DNA of 64,000 nt from Streptomyces flaveus (GCF_014647675.1 NZ_BMPQ01000014.1:61974-125973), one strand, 5' to 3'. Counted from the stretch's first letter, positions 43,056 through 52,060 are shown. Translations and numbers: made by a program. Notes: generated by a model not told the origin, from the letters alone.

Positions 43056-43086
43056 GGGCCGGGCACCGACAACAATGGCCCGGCCC
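43056..43086. terminator. bidirectional hairpin between convergent MFS and lysR genes
   Basis: GGGCCGGGC (43056-43064) and GCCCGGCCC (43078-43086) pair around a 13-base loop. It lies between the stops of two convergent genes, the usual place of a GC-rich Streptomyces terminator without a T-run. Confidence 0.6.
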
Positions 43087-43176
43087 CCGTCCCGCATCGC
43101 ATGCCGGCCTCGCCGTCGTACCGGGCGGCGGCGAGGCCCACATGTGCCGAACACCTGGCGGGTTTCCGGGCCGGGA

Positions 43177-44142
43177 TCAGAGCAGGCCCGGCGCCCGCCC
43201 CGCATCCTGTACGACGGACATGCCATCGTCGGGACCGTGGCCCTGCAGCGTCGCGCCCACCTCCGTCGCCTTCTGCCGCAGCCAGATGTGGCCCGCGTCC
43301 TGGGTGTGCACCGGGTGCCACCACATCGCCTCCTGCACCGGCACGGCGTCGAACGGGCAGGGCAGGACCCGCACGGCGGCGGAGCGGACCGCTTTGCGGG
43401 CAAGGCGCTCCTGGATCATCGCGATCCGGCGGGTGCCCTCGACCATGTGGGGCAGCAACTGGAAGGTCTGCACGGACACCTCCACCCTGGGGCTGATGCC
43501 GAGCATGCTGAGCTGGCGGGCGGCCGGGGCGTCGTAGGGGCGCTGGTAGACGGCCCAGGGCAGGCGGGCCAGTTGGTCGAGGGTGAGTTCGCCGGCGATC
43601 TCGGGGTGGTCGTCGGCGACCATGCACAGCCAGCGGTCCTGGTGGAGGTCGACGTAGGGAAAGCCGTCGATGACGCCGTGCGGCATCAGCAGTCCGTCGA
43701 CGGTGCTCAGCAGGGCGGCGGTGTTCTCCTCGACGGAGGGTGCCGGGTGCTGGAAGGTGAGCCGGATACCGGGTGCCTCCTGGTGCAGGACGCGGGCGAG
43801 CGCGGCGCCGAACACGGCCGCGCCGTAGTCGGCGGCGAGCAGGGTGAACTCCCGGGTCTCGGTGGTCGGGTCGAAGTCGGCCTGGCTGGAGAAGACGCGC
43901 TCCAGGAGGTCGCACGCGGTGGCGCTGCGGTCCCGCAGGGCCACACCGAGCGGTGTCAGCTCATAGCTGTTGCCCGTGCGGGCGAGCAGTTCGTCGTCGA
44001 AGTGGCGGCGCAGCCGGGACAGCGCCGCGCTCATCGCGGGCTGGCTCAGTCCGACGCGCTCGCCGGCCCGGGTGACGTTGCGCTCCTCCAGCAGCGCGCG
44101 CAGGGCGAGCACCAGGTTGAGGTCGAGTCGGGACAGGTTCAC
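43177..44142 (-). CDS. LysR family transcriptional regulator
   Basis: A 321-residue LysR regulator. The N-terminus NLSRLDLNLVLALRALLEER and the helix-turn-helix VTRAGERVGLSQPAMSAALS are followed by the periplasmic-binding-like effector domain (starting near REFTLLAADYGA). It resembles NodD/LinR-type regulators of aromatic catabolism. I choose the GTG at 44142; an in-frame ATG at 44175 would lie inside the palindrome. It is divergent from the enzyme operon, with the operator in the 122-base gap between them, as usual for LysR control with an aromatic coinducer. Confidence 0.9.
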   Translation of the reverse strand: MNLSRLDLNLVLALRALLEERNVTRAGERVGLSQPAMSAALSRLRRHFDDELLARTGNSYELTPLGVALRDRSATACDLLERVFSSQADFDPTTETREFTLLAADYGAAVFGAALARVLHQEAPGIRLTFQHPAPSVEENTAALLSTVDGLLMPHGVIDGFPYVDLHQDRWLCMVADDHPEIAGELTLDQLARLPWAVYQRPYDAPAARQLSMLGISPRVEVSVQTFQLLPHMVEGTRRIAMIQERLARKAVRSAAVRVLPCPFDAVPVQEAMWWHPVHTQDAGHIWLRQKATEVGATLQGHGPDDGMSVVQDAGRAPGLL

Positions 44143-44169
44143 CGGCCACCGCCTATGCGAATGAGAGCC

Positions 44170-44184
44170 ATCCATGGCATGGAT
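44170..44184. promoter_or_regulatory. LysR-type operator between lysR and the catabolic operon
   Basis: An exact second copy of ATCCATGGCATGGAT, 28 bases upstream of the lysR start and 81 bases upstream of the first enzyme gene. The position suits LysR autoregulation and activation of the divergent operon. Confidence 0.75.
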
Positions 44185-44264
44185 TCGACACATCCACAGG
44201 ATTGATTTCCGTGATTCGCCGATGGGGCTCACAGTAGACCGCAACCCAGCAGGGAGGAAATCTG

Positions 44265-45245
44265 ATGGCAACGCTCGTGCAACCTGCAGGCCCGTTCGCG
44301 CTCGGCACGTTCTCCGCTCCGGACGGGGTGCCGTTCCCCGGTCTCCTGGCCAGGGACCGGGTGCTCGACCTGGGCGGAGCCCTGGACTGGGCACCCTCCG
44401 GACTGCGAGCCGTACTGGAACGGTGGGAGGAGACCCTCCCAGTCCTGCACTCCCTGGCGGACGACGACACGCTCAACTGGCGGCCGCTGGACGGCCTGCG
44501 TGTGCACGCCCCGCTGGAGCCCCGCCAGATCTTCCAGTCCGGTGCCAACTACCGCCAGCACGTGATCGACCTGGAGGTCGCCCACCGCTCCCCCGACGAC
44601 CCGCGCACCGTCGAGGAGGCCCGTGCGGAGATCGCCGCGATCATGGACCGCCGGGCCGTCGAGGACCTGCCGTACGTGTTCATCGGCCTGCCCAGCACCA
44701 TCGCCGGCCCCTACGACGACGTCGTACTCCCTTCCTGGACGAAGAAGCCGGACTGGGAGCTGGAGTTGGCGGCCGTCATCGCCAGGCCCGCCTACCGGGT
44801 CTCCGTCGACGAGGCCCTGGAGTACGTCGTCGGCTACACGATCGCCAACGACCTCACCGACCGTGCCACCGTCTTCCGCCGGGACATGCCCGCCATCGGC
44901 ACCGACTGGCTGCGCTGCAAGAACGCCCCCGGCTTCACCCCGCTCGGGCCCTGGATCGTGCCCGCCGAGTCCATCGCCGACCCGGGTGACCTGCGGGTCA
45001 CGCTGAAGCTGAACGGCGAGACCATGCAGGACGAGTCGACCAAGGACATGCTCTTCGGCGTCGCGCGGCTGGTGTCGTACATCTCGCAGACCTCCCAGCT
45101 CCTGCCCGGCGACCTGGTGCTGACCGGCAGCCCGGCCGGCAACGGCATCCACCACGGACGGCTGCTGCGCGACGGCGACGTCATGGAGGGCTCCATTACT
45201 GGGCTGGGCATGCAGCGCACCCGCTGCGTGGAGGAGACGCCATGA
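44265..45245 (+). CDS. fumarylacetoacetate hydrolase family protein (first copy)
   Basis: A 326-residue FAH-fold enzyme. The metal-binding core is recognisable: KKPDWELELAAVIARP supplies acidic ligands, and IVGYTIANDLTDRATVFRRD follows. FAH-fold enzymes hydrolyse C-C bonds of acylpyruvates, or hydrate/decarboxylate meta-cleavage products. It starts the catabolic operon and overlaps the cyclase start by four bases (ATGA). A second FAH protein lies at 49681, so the pathway probably needs two different FAH steps, such as hydratase and hydrolase or decarboxylase. Confidence 0.9.
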   Translation: MATLVQPAGPFALGTFSAPDGVPFPGLLARDRVLDLGGALDWAPSGLRAVLERWEETLPVLHSLADDDTLNWRPLDGLRVHAPLEPRQIFQSGANYRQHVIDLEVAHRSPDDPRTVEEARAEIAAIMDRRAVEDLPYVFIGLPSTIAGPYDDVVLPSWTKKPDWELELAAVIARPAYRVSVDEALEYVVGYTIANDLTDRATVFRRDMPAIGTDWLRCKNAPGFTPLGPWIVPAESIADPGDLRVTLKLNGETMQDESTKDMLFGVARLVSYISQTSQLLPGDLVLTGSPAGNGIHHGRLLRDGDVMEGSITGLGMQRTRCVEETP

Positions 45246-46219
45246 GCCTGGACCGCCACGACCCGGAGGGCGCGATCGCCGAGGCCGCCAAGACGTACTC
45301 CAACTGGGGGCGCTGGGGTGAGGACGACGTGCTCGGCACGCTGAACTTCCTCGACGAGGCCAAGCGGCGCGAAGGCGCGGCGCTGGTGCGCCGGGGCGTG
45401 AGCTTCTCCCTCTCGCAGCGGTTCGACATGAACGGCCCGCAGAAAGGCTGGCGCCGGCGGACCAACCCGGTGCACACCATGCTCGACACCGGCACCGACG
45501 CCGCCCTCGGCAACCAGGGCTTCCCACACGGTATCGGCGGCGCGGACGACGTGATCGCGATGCCGCTGCAGTGCTCCACCCAGTGGGACGGCCTCGGGCA
45601 CATCTTCGACCACGGCAAGGCCTGGAACGGACGCGACGCCGAGAAGGTCGTCACCTCCGCCGGCGACCTGGTCACCGGGATCGAGCACATGGCCCCGTAC
45701 GTGGCCGGTCGCGGCGTACTGCTGGACGTGGCCCGGGCCATCGGCGACGACGACGGCGACGGCGAACCGGAGCTGCCCGACGGTTTCGCGATCACCGCGG
45801 AGCACCTGACCGCGACCGCCGAGGCCCACCGCGTGAGCGTCGGCCGCGGCGACATCGTGCTCGTCCGCACCGGGCGCCTCGCCCGCGCCCGGCGTGACGG
45901 CTGGGGCGAATACGCGGGCGGCCCCGCGCCCGGTCTGTCGTTCACCACCGCCGGCTGGCTGCACCGTACCGAGATCGCCGCGATCGCCACCGACACCTGG
46001 GGTTTCGAGGTACGGCCGAACGAGTTCGACAACGCCTTCCAGCCGCTGCACCAGATCGTCATCCCCAACATGGGCCTGCTGATCGGCGAGATGTGGGACC
46101 TCGACGCCCTCGCCGCAGACTGCGCCGACGACGGCGTGTACGAATTCTGGCTCACCGCCGCTCCCCTCCCCATCACCGGCGCCGTCGGCTCCCCCGTGAA
46201 CCCGGTCGCCGTCAAGTAG
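45242..46219 (+). CDS. cyclase family protein (metal-dependent hydrolase)
   Basis: A 325-residue member of the cyclase family (kynurenine formamidase-like fold). The start NWGRWGEDDVLGTLNFL is typical of a large actinobacterial subgroup. The metal motif appears as QCSTQWDGLGHIFDHG, a variant of HxGTHxDxxxH in which the first His is Gln and a Gln replaces the second. Members hydrolyse amides or lactones. In this operon, ring-opened lactone hydrolysis would be sensible. The gene is coupled to FAH-1. Confidence 0.85.
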   Translation: MSLDRHDPEGAIAEAAKTYSNWGRWGEDDVLGTLNFLDEAKRREGAALVRRGVSFSLSQRFDMNGPQKGWRRRTNPVHTMLDTGTDAALGNQGFPHGIGGADDVIAMPLQCSTQWDGLGHIFDHGKAWNGRDAEKVVTSAGDLVTGIEHMAPYVAGRGVLLDVARAIGDDDGDGEPELPDGFAITAEHLTATAEAHRVSVGRGDIVLVRTGRLARARRDGWGEYAGGPAPGLSFTTAGWLHRTEIAAIATDTWGFEVRPNEFDNAFQPLHQIVIPNMGLLIGEMWDLDALAADCADDGVYEFWLTAAPLPITGAVGSPVNPVAVK

Positions 46220-46386
46220 CCGAGCGGCCCGCTCAGCCCTCAGCCGCCGGACGCGTCCCTCCCCGGACAGCGATGGCGCATCCGCTCCGCCCCTCGCACC
46301 ATCCCTGGCTCGCTTTCCCAGCGGGCGACAGCCCCACCCCCGGCCGCCCGAAGCCGCGCGGCCCAACCCCGGGAGGTATCCCCGAC

Positions 46387-47550
46387 ATGGCTGACAGCTT
46401 CACCCTCCCCCCGCCTCCGGCTGGGGGCGCCCTCATCGTCCTGGTCATCGGCGGAGGCACCTCCGGAAACGCGCTGACCGTCCTGCTGCGCCGGGCCGGG
46501 ATCGCCGTCGACCTCGTCGAGGCGAGCCCCGACTGGAAGGCCTCCGCAGGCTCCGGAATCACCCTTCAGGGCAACGCGCTGCGCGTGCTGCGCGAGGTCG
46601 GAGTCCTCGAAGGGATCGAGAAGGACGGATACGCCGCCGACGGCCTCGCGGTCCTCGCCCCCGACGGCACCGTGTTGCACGCCCACGAGGAACTCCGCAC
46701 CGGCGGTGACGACCTGCCCTCTCACATCGGTATGCGGCGCCCCAGGCTCCAGCAGCTCCTCATCGACCAGGTGCGCGCCTCGGGCGCCGATGTCCGCCTG
46801 GGCACCACGGCCACCGCCTTCCAGCAGGACGGCGAGGGCGTGGACGTGACCTTCTCGGACGGCACGAGCCGACGGTACGACCTGGTGGTCGGCGCCGACG
46901 GGCTGCACTCCGCCACCCGCTCCATGATCGGCATCACCGACGAGCCCCAGCCCACCGGCATGGGTATCTGGCGTGCCCCCGCGCCCCGCCCGGCCGGTGT
47001 CCGCCGCACTGAGATGATCTACGGCGGCCGCTGTTTCATCGCCGGGTACTGCCCGACCAGCGAGGACACGGTCTACACGTACCTCGTCGAACCGGCCCGC
47101 GACCGGGCCTCGCTGGACCCGGACGCGTACGCCGACGAGATGCGAGCGCTCAGCGAGGGCTACGGCGGCGTTTGGGAGGAGCTCCGCGCCGCGTTCACCG
47201 ACCCGAAGGCCGTCAACTACACGTGGTTCGACCGGCATCTGGTGGAGGGCCCGTGGCATCGCGGCCGGGTCGTGCTCATCGGGGATGCCGCCCACGCCTG
47301 CCCGCCCACCTTCGCCCAGGGCGCCGCGATGTCCCTGGAGGACGCCCAGGTCCTCGCCGACCTGCTGACCGGCCGGGACTCCTGGGACGACCAGCTCCTC
47401 ACCGACTACCACGCCAGACGGCTGCCCCGTGTACGTATGGTCGTCGACGCCTCCGTCCAGCTCGCCCAGTGGCTGCTCGACGGGGTGCGCGACGCGGACG
47501 TGCCCGGGCTGATGCACCGCACCCTGAGCGCGCTGAAGGAACTCCCGTGA
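46387..47550 (+). CDS. FAD-dependent aromatic monooxygenase
   Basis: A 387-residue class A flavoprotein hydroxylase. The dinucleotide fold IVLVIGGGTSGNALTVLLRR, the middle DLVVGADGLHSATRS motif (DG fingerprint) and the C-terminal VVLIGDAAHACPPTFAQGAA (GD motif) are all present. Such enzymes hydroxylate phenols or hydroxybenzoates ortho or para with NAD(P)H and O2. A gap of 167 bases separates it from the cyclase. The stop overlaps the decarboxylase GTG (GTGA). It probably prepares a dihydroxy ring for the extradiol enzyme. Confidence 0.9.
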   Translation: MADSFTLPPPPAGGALIVLVIGGGTSGNALTVLLRRAGIAVDLVEASPDWKASAGSGITLQGNALRVLREVGVLEGIEKDGYAADGLAVLAPDGTVLHAHEELRTGGDDLPSHIGMRRPRLQQLLIDQVRASGADVRLGTTATAFQQDGEGVDVTFSDGTSRRYDLVVGADGLHSATRSMIGITDEPQPTGMGIWRAPAPRPAGVRRTEMIYGGRCFIAGYCPTSEDTVYTYLVEPARDRASLDPDAYADEMRALSEGYGGVWEELRAAFTDPKAVNYTWFDRHLVEGPWHRGRVVLIGDAAHACPPTFAQGAAMSLEDAQVLADLLTGRDSWDDQLLTDYHARRLPRVRMVVDASVQLAQWLLDGVRDADVPGLMHRTLSALKELP

Positions 47551-48572
47551 CCCGGCCCCCGTCGACTCCGACGATCGACGTCCACGCCCACCTGCTGCTC
47601 CCGGAGGTCGAGGAGGCCGTCGCCGGTCACACCAGCCTCGCCGAGGCCCGCGATCTCGACGCCCGCCGCAACGGGCCGGCGGCCCTCGCCGTGAACGGTC
47701 CCATGGTGGGCGCGCGAGTGCCGAGGCTGACGGACGTGGCCGCGCGTCTGGCGGCCATGGACGCGGTCGGCGTGGACGTGCAGCTGGTGAGCCCCTCGCC
47801 GTCCCACTACCACTACTGGGCCGAGCCCCAACTGGCCGGGCTGGTGTGCCGGCTGGCCAACGAGGGCACCGCCGCGCACTGCGCCAAGGCCCCCGACCGG
47901 CTGCACGGTCTCGGGCTGATCCCGCTCCAGCACCCCGGCCTCGCGATCGCTCTGCTCGATCACGCCCTGGACGAGGGACTGAAGGGCGTGGAACTCTCCT
48001 CGCACGCGCCGGGGCCGGGCGGGACACGGGCGGTGGAACTCTCCGACCCGCGGCTCGCGCCCTTCTGGGCGCGCGCGGAGGAGACCGGCGCCCTGGTCTT
48101 CCTGCACCCGTTCGGCTGCACGCTCGACGAGCGCCTGGACCAGTGGTACCTGTCCAACACGGTCGGCCAGCCCACCGAGAACGCCGTCGCCCTCTCCCAC
48201 CTGATCTTCTCCGGTGTCCTGGACCGCCATCCGGGCCTGAAGCTGATCGCGGCGCACGGCGGCGGCTACCTCCCCACCCACATCGGCCGCTCCGACCACG
48301 CCTGGAGGGCCCGCCCCGATGCCCGGGGCTGCGCCCGTGAGCCGAGCGGCTACCTGAAGCAGCTCTACTTCGACTCCCTCGTCCACGACCCGCACGTACT
48401 GCGGGAGCTGGTCCGCGCCGCCGGGCCGGACCGGGTCCTGCTCGGCTCCGACTACCCCTTCGACATGGGCACCGAGGACCCGCTGGGCGCGCTGCGCGCC
48501 GCGGACCTGCCCGACGCCGACTTCCACGCCGTGCGCGGCGGCAACGCCGCCGCCCTGCTCAACCTCGCCTGA
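47547..48572 (+). CDS. amidohydrolase-type decarboxylase (ACMSD/resorcylate decarboxylase-like)
   Basis: A 341-residue amidohydrolase_2 family protein. Metal ligands are visible: IDVHAHLLLPEVEE (HxH), the LVFLHPFGC and LIAAHGGGYLP His residues, and the final Asp in LLGSDYPFDMG. The family is best known for ACMSD and gamma-resorcylate decarboxylases, which remove CO2 from aromatic or muconate acids without cofactor oxidation. Here it could decarboxylate the aromatic acid before, or the ring-cleavage product after, oxygenation. GTG start overlaps the monooxygenase stop. Confidence 0.87.
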   Translation: MTRPPSTPTIDVHAHLLLPEVEEAVAGHTSLAEARDLDARRNGPAALAVNGPMVGARVPRLTDVAARLAAMDAVGVDVQLVSPSPSHYHYWAEPQLAGLVCRLANEGTAAHCAKAPDRLHGLGLIPLQHPGLAIALLDHALDEGLKGVELSSHAPGPGGTRAVELSDPRLAPFWARAEETGALVFLHPFGCTLDERLDQWYLSNTVGQPTENAVALSHLIFSGVLDRHPGLKLIAAHGGGYLPTHIGRSDHAWRARPDARGCAREPSGYLKQLYFDSLVHDPHVLRELVRAAGPDRVLLGSDYPFDMGTEDPLGALRAADLPDADFHAVRGGNAAALLNLA

Positions 48573-48584
48573 GGAGGAACCCCC

Positions 48585-49523
48585 ATGAGCAACCGCCTGC
48601 TCACCCACCTGCGGCACGTCGACCTCGCCGTGCCCGACTACGACAAGCAGCTCGACTTCTACGCCGGTGTCTGGGGCCTGACCAAGGTGACCGAGGACTC
48701 CGGCATCTCCTTCCTGGCCGCCGAGGGCAGCCCCGAGCAGTACGTCGTACGGCTGCGCGAGGCCGACGAGAAGCGCCTCGACCTGGTCTCGTACGGGGCG
48801 GGCAGCCCGGCCGACGTCGACACCTTGGCCGGGCAACTCCTCTCCCAGGACGTGCAGTTGATCTCCCAGCCGGGGAAGCTCGACACCCCGGGTGGCGGGT
48901 ACGGCTTCCGCTTCTTCGACGTCGACGGCCGCACCATCGAGGTCTCCGCCGACGTGGAGGCGCGGCAGCACCGCCGCGTCGAGGAGAAGGAGTCGATCCC
49001 GGTCCGCCTGTCGCACGTGGTGCTCAACTCCCCGGACCTGAACAGGACCCGCGAGTGGTACGAGCGCCACCTCGGCTTCCGTCTCTCCGACACGCTGGGC
49101 TCGCCGCACATGGGCGAGGTCATGCACTTCATGCGGATCAGCAACCAGCACCACTCGATGGCCATCGCCAAGGGCCCGCACACCTCGCTGCACCACGTCT
49201 CCTTCGAGATGCGCGGCCTGGATGAGTACATGCGCGGCTCCGGCCGCGTGATGCGGGCCGGGTTCCGCAAGCTCTGGGGCCCGGGCCGGCACATGGCGGG
49301 CGACAACACCTTCACGTACTTCCTCGACCCGCACGGCAACACCGTCGAGTACACCACCGAGCTGGAGGAACTGGACGAGGACACCTGGCACCCCCACGTC
49401 TACGACTTCTCGGAGCCCGAGGTCACCGACCAGTGGGGCACCGCGAACCCGATGAACGAACTCATCGTCAAGGAGTCGTTCAACGACGTCGACCGCGGCG
49501 TGTTCGTCGCCCCGCCGGTCTGA
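48585..49523 (+). CDS. extradiol ring-cleavage dioxygenase (VOC superfamily)
   Basis: A 312-residue two-domain type I extradiol dioxygenase. The Fe(II) ligands of the C-terminal domain are seen in RLSHVVLNSPD (His), LHHVSFEM (His) and GNTVEYTTE (Glu). The N-terminal domain (LRHVDLAVPDYDKQLDFY) is the non-catalytic repeat. Family members cleave catechols at the meta position. It is preceded by GAGGAAC at good spacing and lies 12 bases after the decarboxylase. The ring-cleavage product would feed the FAH and SDR enzymes. Confidence 0.9.
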   Translation: MSNRLLTHLRHVDLAVPDYDKQLDFYAGVWGLTKVTEDSGISFLAAEGSPEQYVVRLREADEKRLDLVSYGAGSPADVDTLAGQLLSQDVQLISQPGKLDTPGGGYGFRFFDVDGRTIEVSADVEARQHRRVEEKESIPVRLSHVVLNSPDLNRTREWYERHLGFRLSDTLGSPHMGEVMHFMRISNQHHSMAIAKGPHTSLHHVSFEMRGLDEYMRGSGRVMRAGFRKLWGPGRHMAGDNTFTYFLDPHGNTVEYTTELEELDEDTWHPHVYDFSEPEVTDQWGTANPMNELIVKESFNDVDRGVFVAPPV

Positions 49524-49680
49524 CCGTCCGGCGACTTCTGACCGTCCGACCGTCCGACCGGCAAGGTCCCCAAGTCACCGGGGCGCGGCGATCCCCTGTC
49601 AGCCCTGACTGCCCGCCGTGCCCCGGGCTCCCCGTGCCCTCCCGCCCCACGCCATCGCCCCATGCCGACAGGACCCTCCC

Positions 49681-50652
49681 ATGCGCTTCGCCACGTACGA
49701 GCACCGCGACCAACACCATGTGGCTGTCGTCGACGAGGACGGCACGCTCCGCCCCCTTCCCGGTATCCACTCCCTGACCGGGCTGCTCACCGAGGGGGAC
49801 GGCCTGCCGCAACTGCTCGACATGGGCACCAGGACGCTCGACGCCCCGGCCGGTCCCCATGTCTCCGAGGTACGTCTGCTGCCGCCGCTCCAGCCGCCCA
49901 CCGTGCGGGACTTCGTCACCTTCGAGGAGCACGTCGAGGGCGTACGGCGGTCCGTGGACGGGGCGGCCGGTGTGCCGGAGCGGTGGTACGCGGCGCCGAC
50001 GTTCTACTTCACCAACCCCTACGCGGTGTACGGCCCGCACGACGACATCCCCGTGCCCCCGGGATCGAGCGTTCTCGACTTCGAGCTGGAGGTCGCCGCC
50101 GTGATCGGCAGGGAGGGCCGCGACCTCACCCCCGAGCAGGCCCGCGACCACATCGTCGGCTACACCGTCTTCAACGACTGGACGGCCCGCGATCTGCAGT
50201 CCGCCGAGATGAGGGTCGGCCTCGGCCCCTGCAAGGGCAAGGACACCGCCACCACGCTGGGTCCCTGCCTGGTCACCGCCGACGAGCTGGAGAAGTACCG
50301 GGACGCGGACGGCTTCCTGCGTCTGGCGCTGACGGCGGAGGTCAACGGGGAGGTCGTGGGCAAGGACCTGCTGTCCAACATGAGCTGGACCTTCGAGGAG
50401 CTGGTCGCCTACGCCTCGCGAGGTACGGTCGTCCGCCCCGGCGACGTCCTCGGTTCCGGGACCTGCGGCAACGGCGGCTGTCTCGCCGAGCTGTGGGGCG
50501 TACGAGGCAGGCAGGACCCGCCGCCGCTGAAGCCCGGCGACACGGTCACGCTCACCGTCGAGGGCATCGGCACGGTCTCCAACACCGTGGTCGCCGGCGC
50601 CGCTCCCGTGCCGGTTCCGACCGCCCGGCGCCGCAGCCGGGAGCGGCCGTGA
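49681..50652 (+). CDS. fumarylacetoacetate hydrolase family protein (second copy)
   Basis: A 323-residue FAH-fold enzyme different from the first. Motifs are VTFEEHVEG, the acidic metal site SVLDFELEVAAVIGREGRDL, IVGYTVFNDWTARDLQ and KGKDTATTLGPCLVT. It is closer to acylpyruvase/2-keto-4-pentenoate hydratase-like proteins. It follows a 157-base gap in which a short GACCGTCC motif repeats several times. The stop overlaps the SDR start (GTGA). Confidence 0.9.
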   Translation: MRFATYEHRDQHHVAVVDEDGTLRPLPGIHSLTGLLTEGDGLPQLLDMGTRTLDAPAGPHVSEVRLLPPLQPPTVRDFVTFEEHVEGVRRSVDGAAGVPERWYAAPTFYFTNPYAVYGPHDDIPVPPGSSVLDFELEVAAVIGREGRDLTPEQARDHIVGYTVFNDWTARDLQSAEMRVGLGPCKGKDTATTLGPCLVTADELEKYRDADGFLRLALTAEVNGEVVGKDLLSNMSWTFEELVAYASRGTVVRPGDVLGSGTCGNGGCLAELWGVRGRQDPPPLKPGDTVTLTVEGIGTVSNTVVAGAAPVPVPTARRRSRERP

Positions 50653-51398
50653 CCGACTTGAACCCCAAGCGTCTTCTCGGCAAGGTCGTGGTCGTCACCG
50701 GCGCGGCCGGCGGTCAGGGCGCCGCGGAGGCCGAGGCACTGACCCGCGAGGGCGCCCGGGTGATCGCCACCGACGTGACGGAGGCACCGGGCTGCCGCCG
50801 CCTCGACGTCACCTGCGAGAAGGACTGGGCGGATCTCGCCGCCGAACTGCGCGAGGCGCACGGGCAGGTGCACGGCCTGGTCAACAACGCGGGCGTCACC
50901 TGGCGGGCCCGGATCGACGACGTACGGCCCGAGGACATGGCCCGGGTCCACGCGGTCAACGTCACCGGGCCGCTCCTCGGCATCCAGCACCTGATTCCGC
51001 TGATGCCTCCGGGGGCATCGATCGTGAACGTCGGTTCGTCGGCGGCGCTGACCGCGCACTACCCGGTCGCGTACACGGCGAGCAAGTGGGCGCTGCGCGG
51101 CCTGTCGAGGACCGCCGCCATGGAGCTGGGGCCTCGTGGTATCCGCGTCAACACCGTCCACCCCGGCTTCATCGAGACCGCGATGACCGCCTCCGCGGCG
51201 CCCGCGTTCCGCGATGCGAACCTCCGCGAGACACCGCTCGGCCGCACCGGAACCGTCGACGACATCACCCCGCTCGTCACCTTCCTCCTCTCCGACGACT
51301 CCGCCTTCATCACCGGCGCCGAGATCCCCGTCGACGGCGGCCTCACCGCACACGGCGGCGCCAAGTCGATCTCGGACGCCCTGCGTCAGGACACCTGA
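50649..51398 (+). CDS. short-chain dehydrogenase/reductase
   Basis: A 249-residue classical SDR. TGAAGGQGAA is the nucleotide loop, NNAG is present, Ser is in NVGSSAAL and the catalytic YxxxK is YTASK. DVTEAP after the second strand suggests NAD+ preference. It likely oxidises an alcohol intermediate of the aromatic pathway. It is the last gene of the operon, followed directly by a strong terminator. Confidence 0.92.
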   Translation: MTDLNPKRLLGKVVVVTGAAGGQGAAEAEALTREGARVIATDVTEAPGCRRLDVTCEKDWADLAAELREAHGQVHGLVNNAGVTWRARIDDVRPEDMARVHAVNVTGPLLGIQHLIPLMPPGASIVNVGSSAALTAHYPVAYTASKWALRGLSRTAAMELGPRGIRVNTVHPGFIETAMTASAAPAFRDANLRETPLGRTGTVDDITPLVTFLLSDDSAFITGAEIPVDGGLTAHGGAKSISDALRQDT

Positions 51399-51413
51399 AC
51401 AGCAGCAAGCCAC

Positions 51414-51455
51414 GCGTCGGGCGGGCAGGGACCACAGCCCCTGCCCGCCCGACGC
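51414..51455. terminator. 17-bp perfect stem, bidirectional terminator
   Basis: GCGTCGGGCGGGCAGGG (51414-51430) pairs perfectly with 51439-51455 around an 8-base loop, then CTTT. It ends the aromatic operon and also the convergent DUF6069-like gene. Confidence 0.9.
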
Positions 51456-51468
51456 CTTTCGCGTGCCG

Positions 51469-51882
51469 TTACGACAAGGGCATGACCTTGCGGTAGGCAA
51501 ACACCGCGACCACCGCGACCGCGACGTGCATCAGCAGCAACGCCACGACGCCGGCCACTCCGCCTTCACCGAAGAGCAGGAAGTCGGGCACGAAGGACAC
51601 CACGACGACGGTCGGCACCAGCCATCGCATCAGCGCTTCGGGGTCCTTCGACACCTTGCGGATGATGGCCCAGCCGATGGCCCCGGCCACCACCCCGACC
51701 GTCGTCAGGAAGATGTACGAGCCCGGCATAAGCGGCTGGAAGTCGTCGGGCGCACCCACGGCCAGGGCAAGGAGGGCAAGCACAGCGTCGGCCAGAGAGC
51801 CGACCACGATCGCGGCAAGCACACCTCCGGCCACGACGAGCGGCCCACGGCGGGCGGCGACTGCCTCAGAGGTAACGGACAT
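51469..51882 (-). CDS. small four-span membrane protein (DUF6069-like)
   Basis: A 137-residue protein with four hydrophobic spans: VVAGGVLAAIVVGSLADAVL, the SYIFLTTVGVVAGAIGWAII stretch, a WLVPTVVVVSFVPDFLL stretch and VAGVVALLLMHVAVAVVAV. The arrangement and the FLTTVGVVAGAIGWAI segment match the actinobacterial DUF6069 type; no function is known. The region upstream (51927-51969) has paired GTTTCAAC/GTTGAAAC sequences that suggest repressor control. The ATG at 51882 is preceded by a purine-rich GGAGTTGCC stretch; longer in-frame reading is not supported. Confidence 0.75.
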   Translation of the reverse strand: MSVTSEAVAARRGPLVVAGGVLAAIVVGSLADAVLALLALAVGAPDDFQPLMPGSYIFLTTVGVVAGAIGWAIIRKVSKDPEALMRWLVPTVVVVSFVPDFLLFGEGGVAGVVALLLMHVAVAVVAVFAYRKVMPLS

Positions 51883-51926
51883 GGCAACTCCAGGGAGGGG
51901 ACTGCGGGAAGAGTTCCGAAAGGAAT

Positions 51927-51969
51927 GTTTCAACTTCAAAACAAGAGCCTCCCGGAAGATCGTTGAAAC
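51927..51969. promoter_or_regulatory. inverted repeat upstream of the DUF6069-like gene
   Basis: GTTTCAAC (51927-51934) and GTTGAAAC (51962-51969) are perfect inverted copies 27 bases apart. AACTTCAA also occurs twice as a direct repeat. The area is AT-rich for this genome and looks like an operator/promoter. Confidence 0.5.
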
Positions 51970-52060
51970 TTCAAGACCTATACCTAGAGCGCAACAGTCA
52001 ACCTCCACTCGCGGCGGAATCCCTCCCCTCGACCTCTGTCGGGACATCCGAACAAACCTG

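Noticed and set aside
44142..44175. ATG at 44175 as the lysR start
   Set aside because: It would lie inside the palindrome and add a non-conserved tail; the GTG at 44142 gives the standard LysR N-terminus.
49524..49680. GACCGTCC repeats as an operator
   Set aside because: Copies are short, irregular and inside an operon gap; no dyad or promoter supports control.
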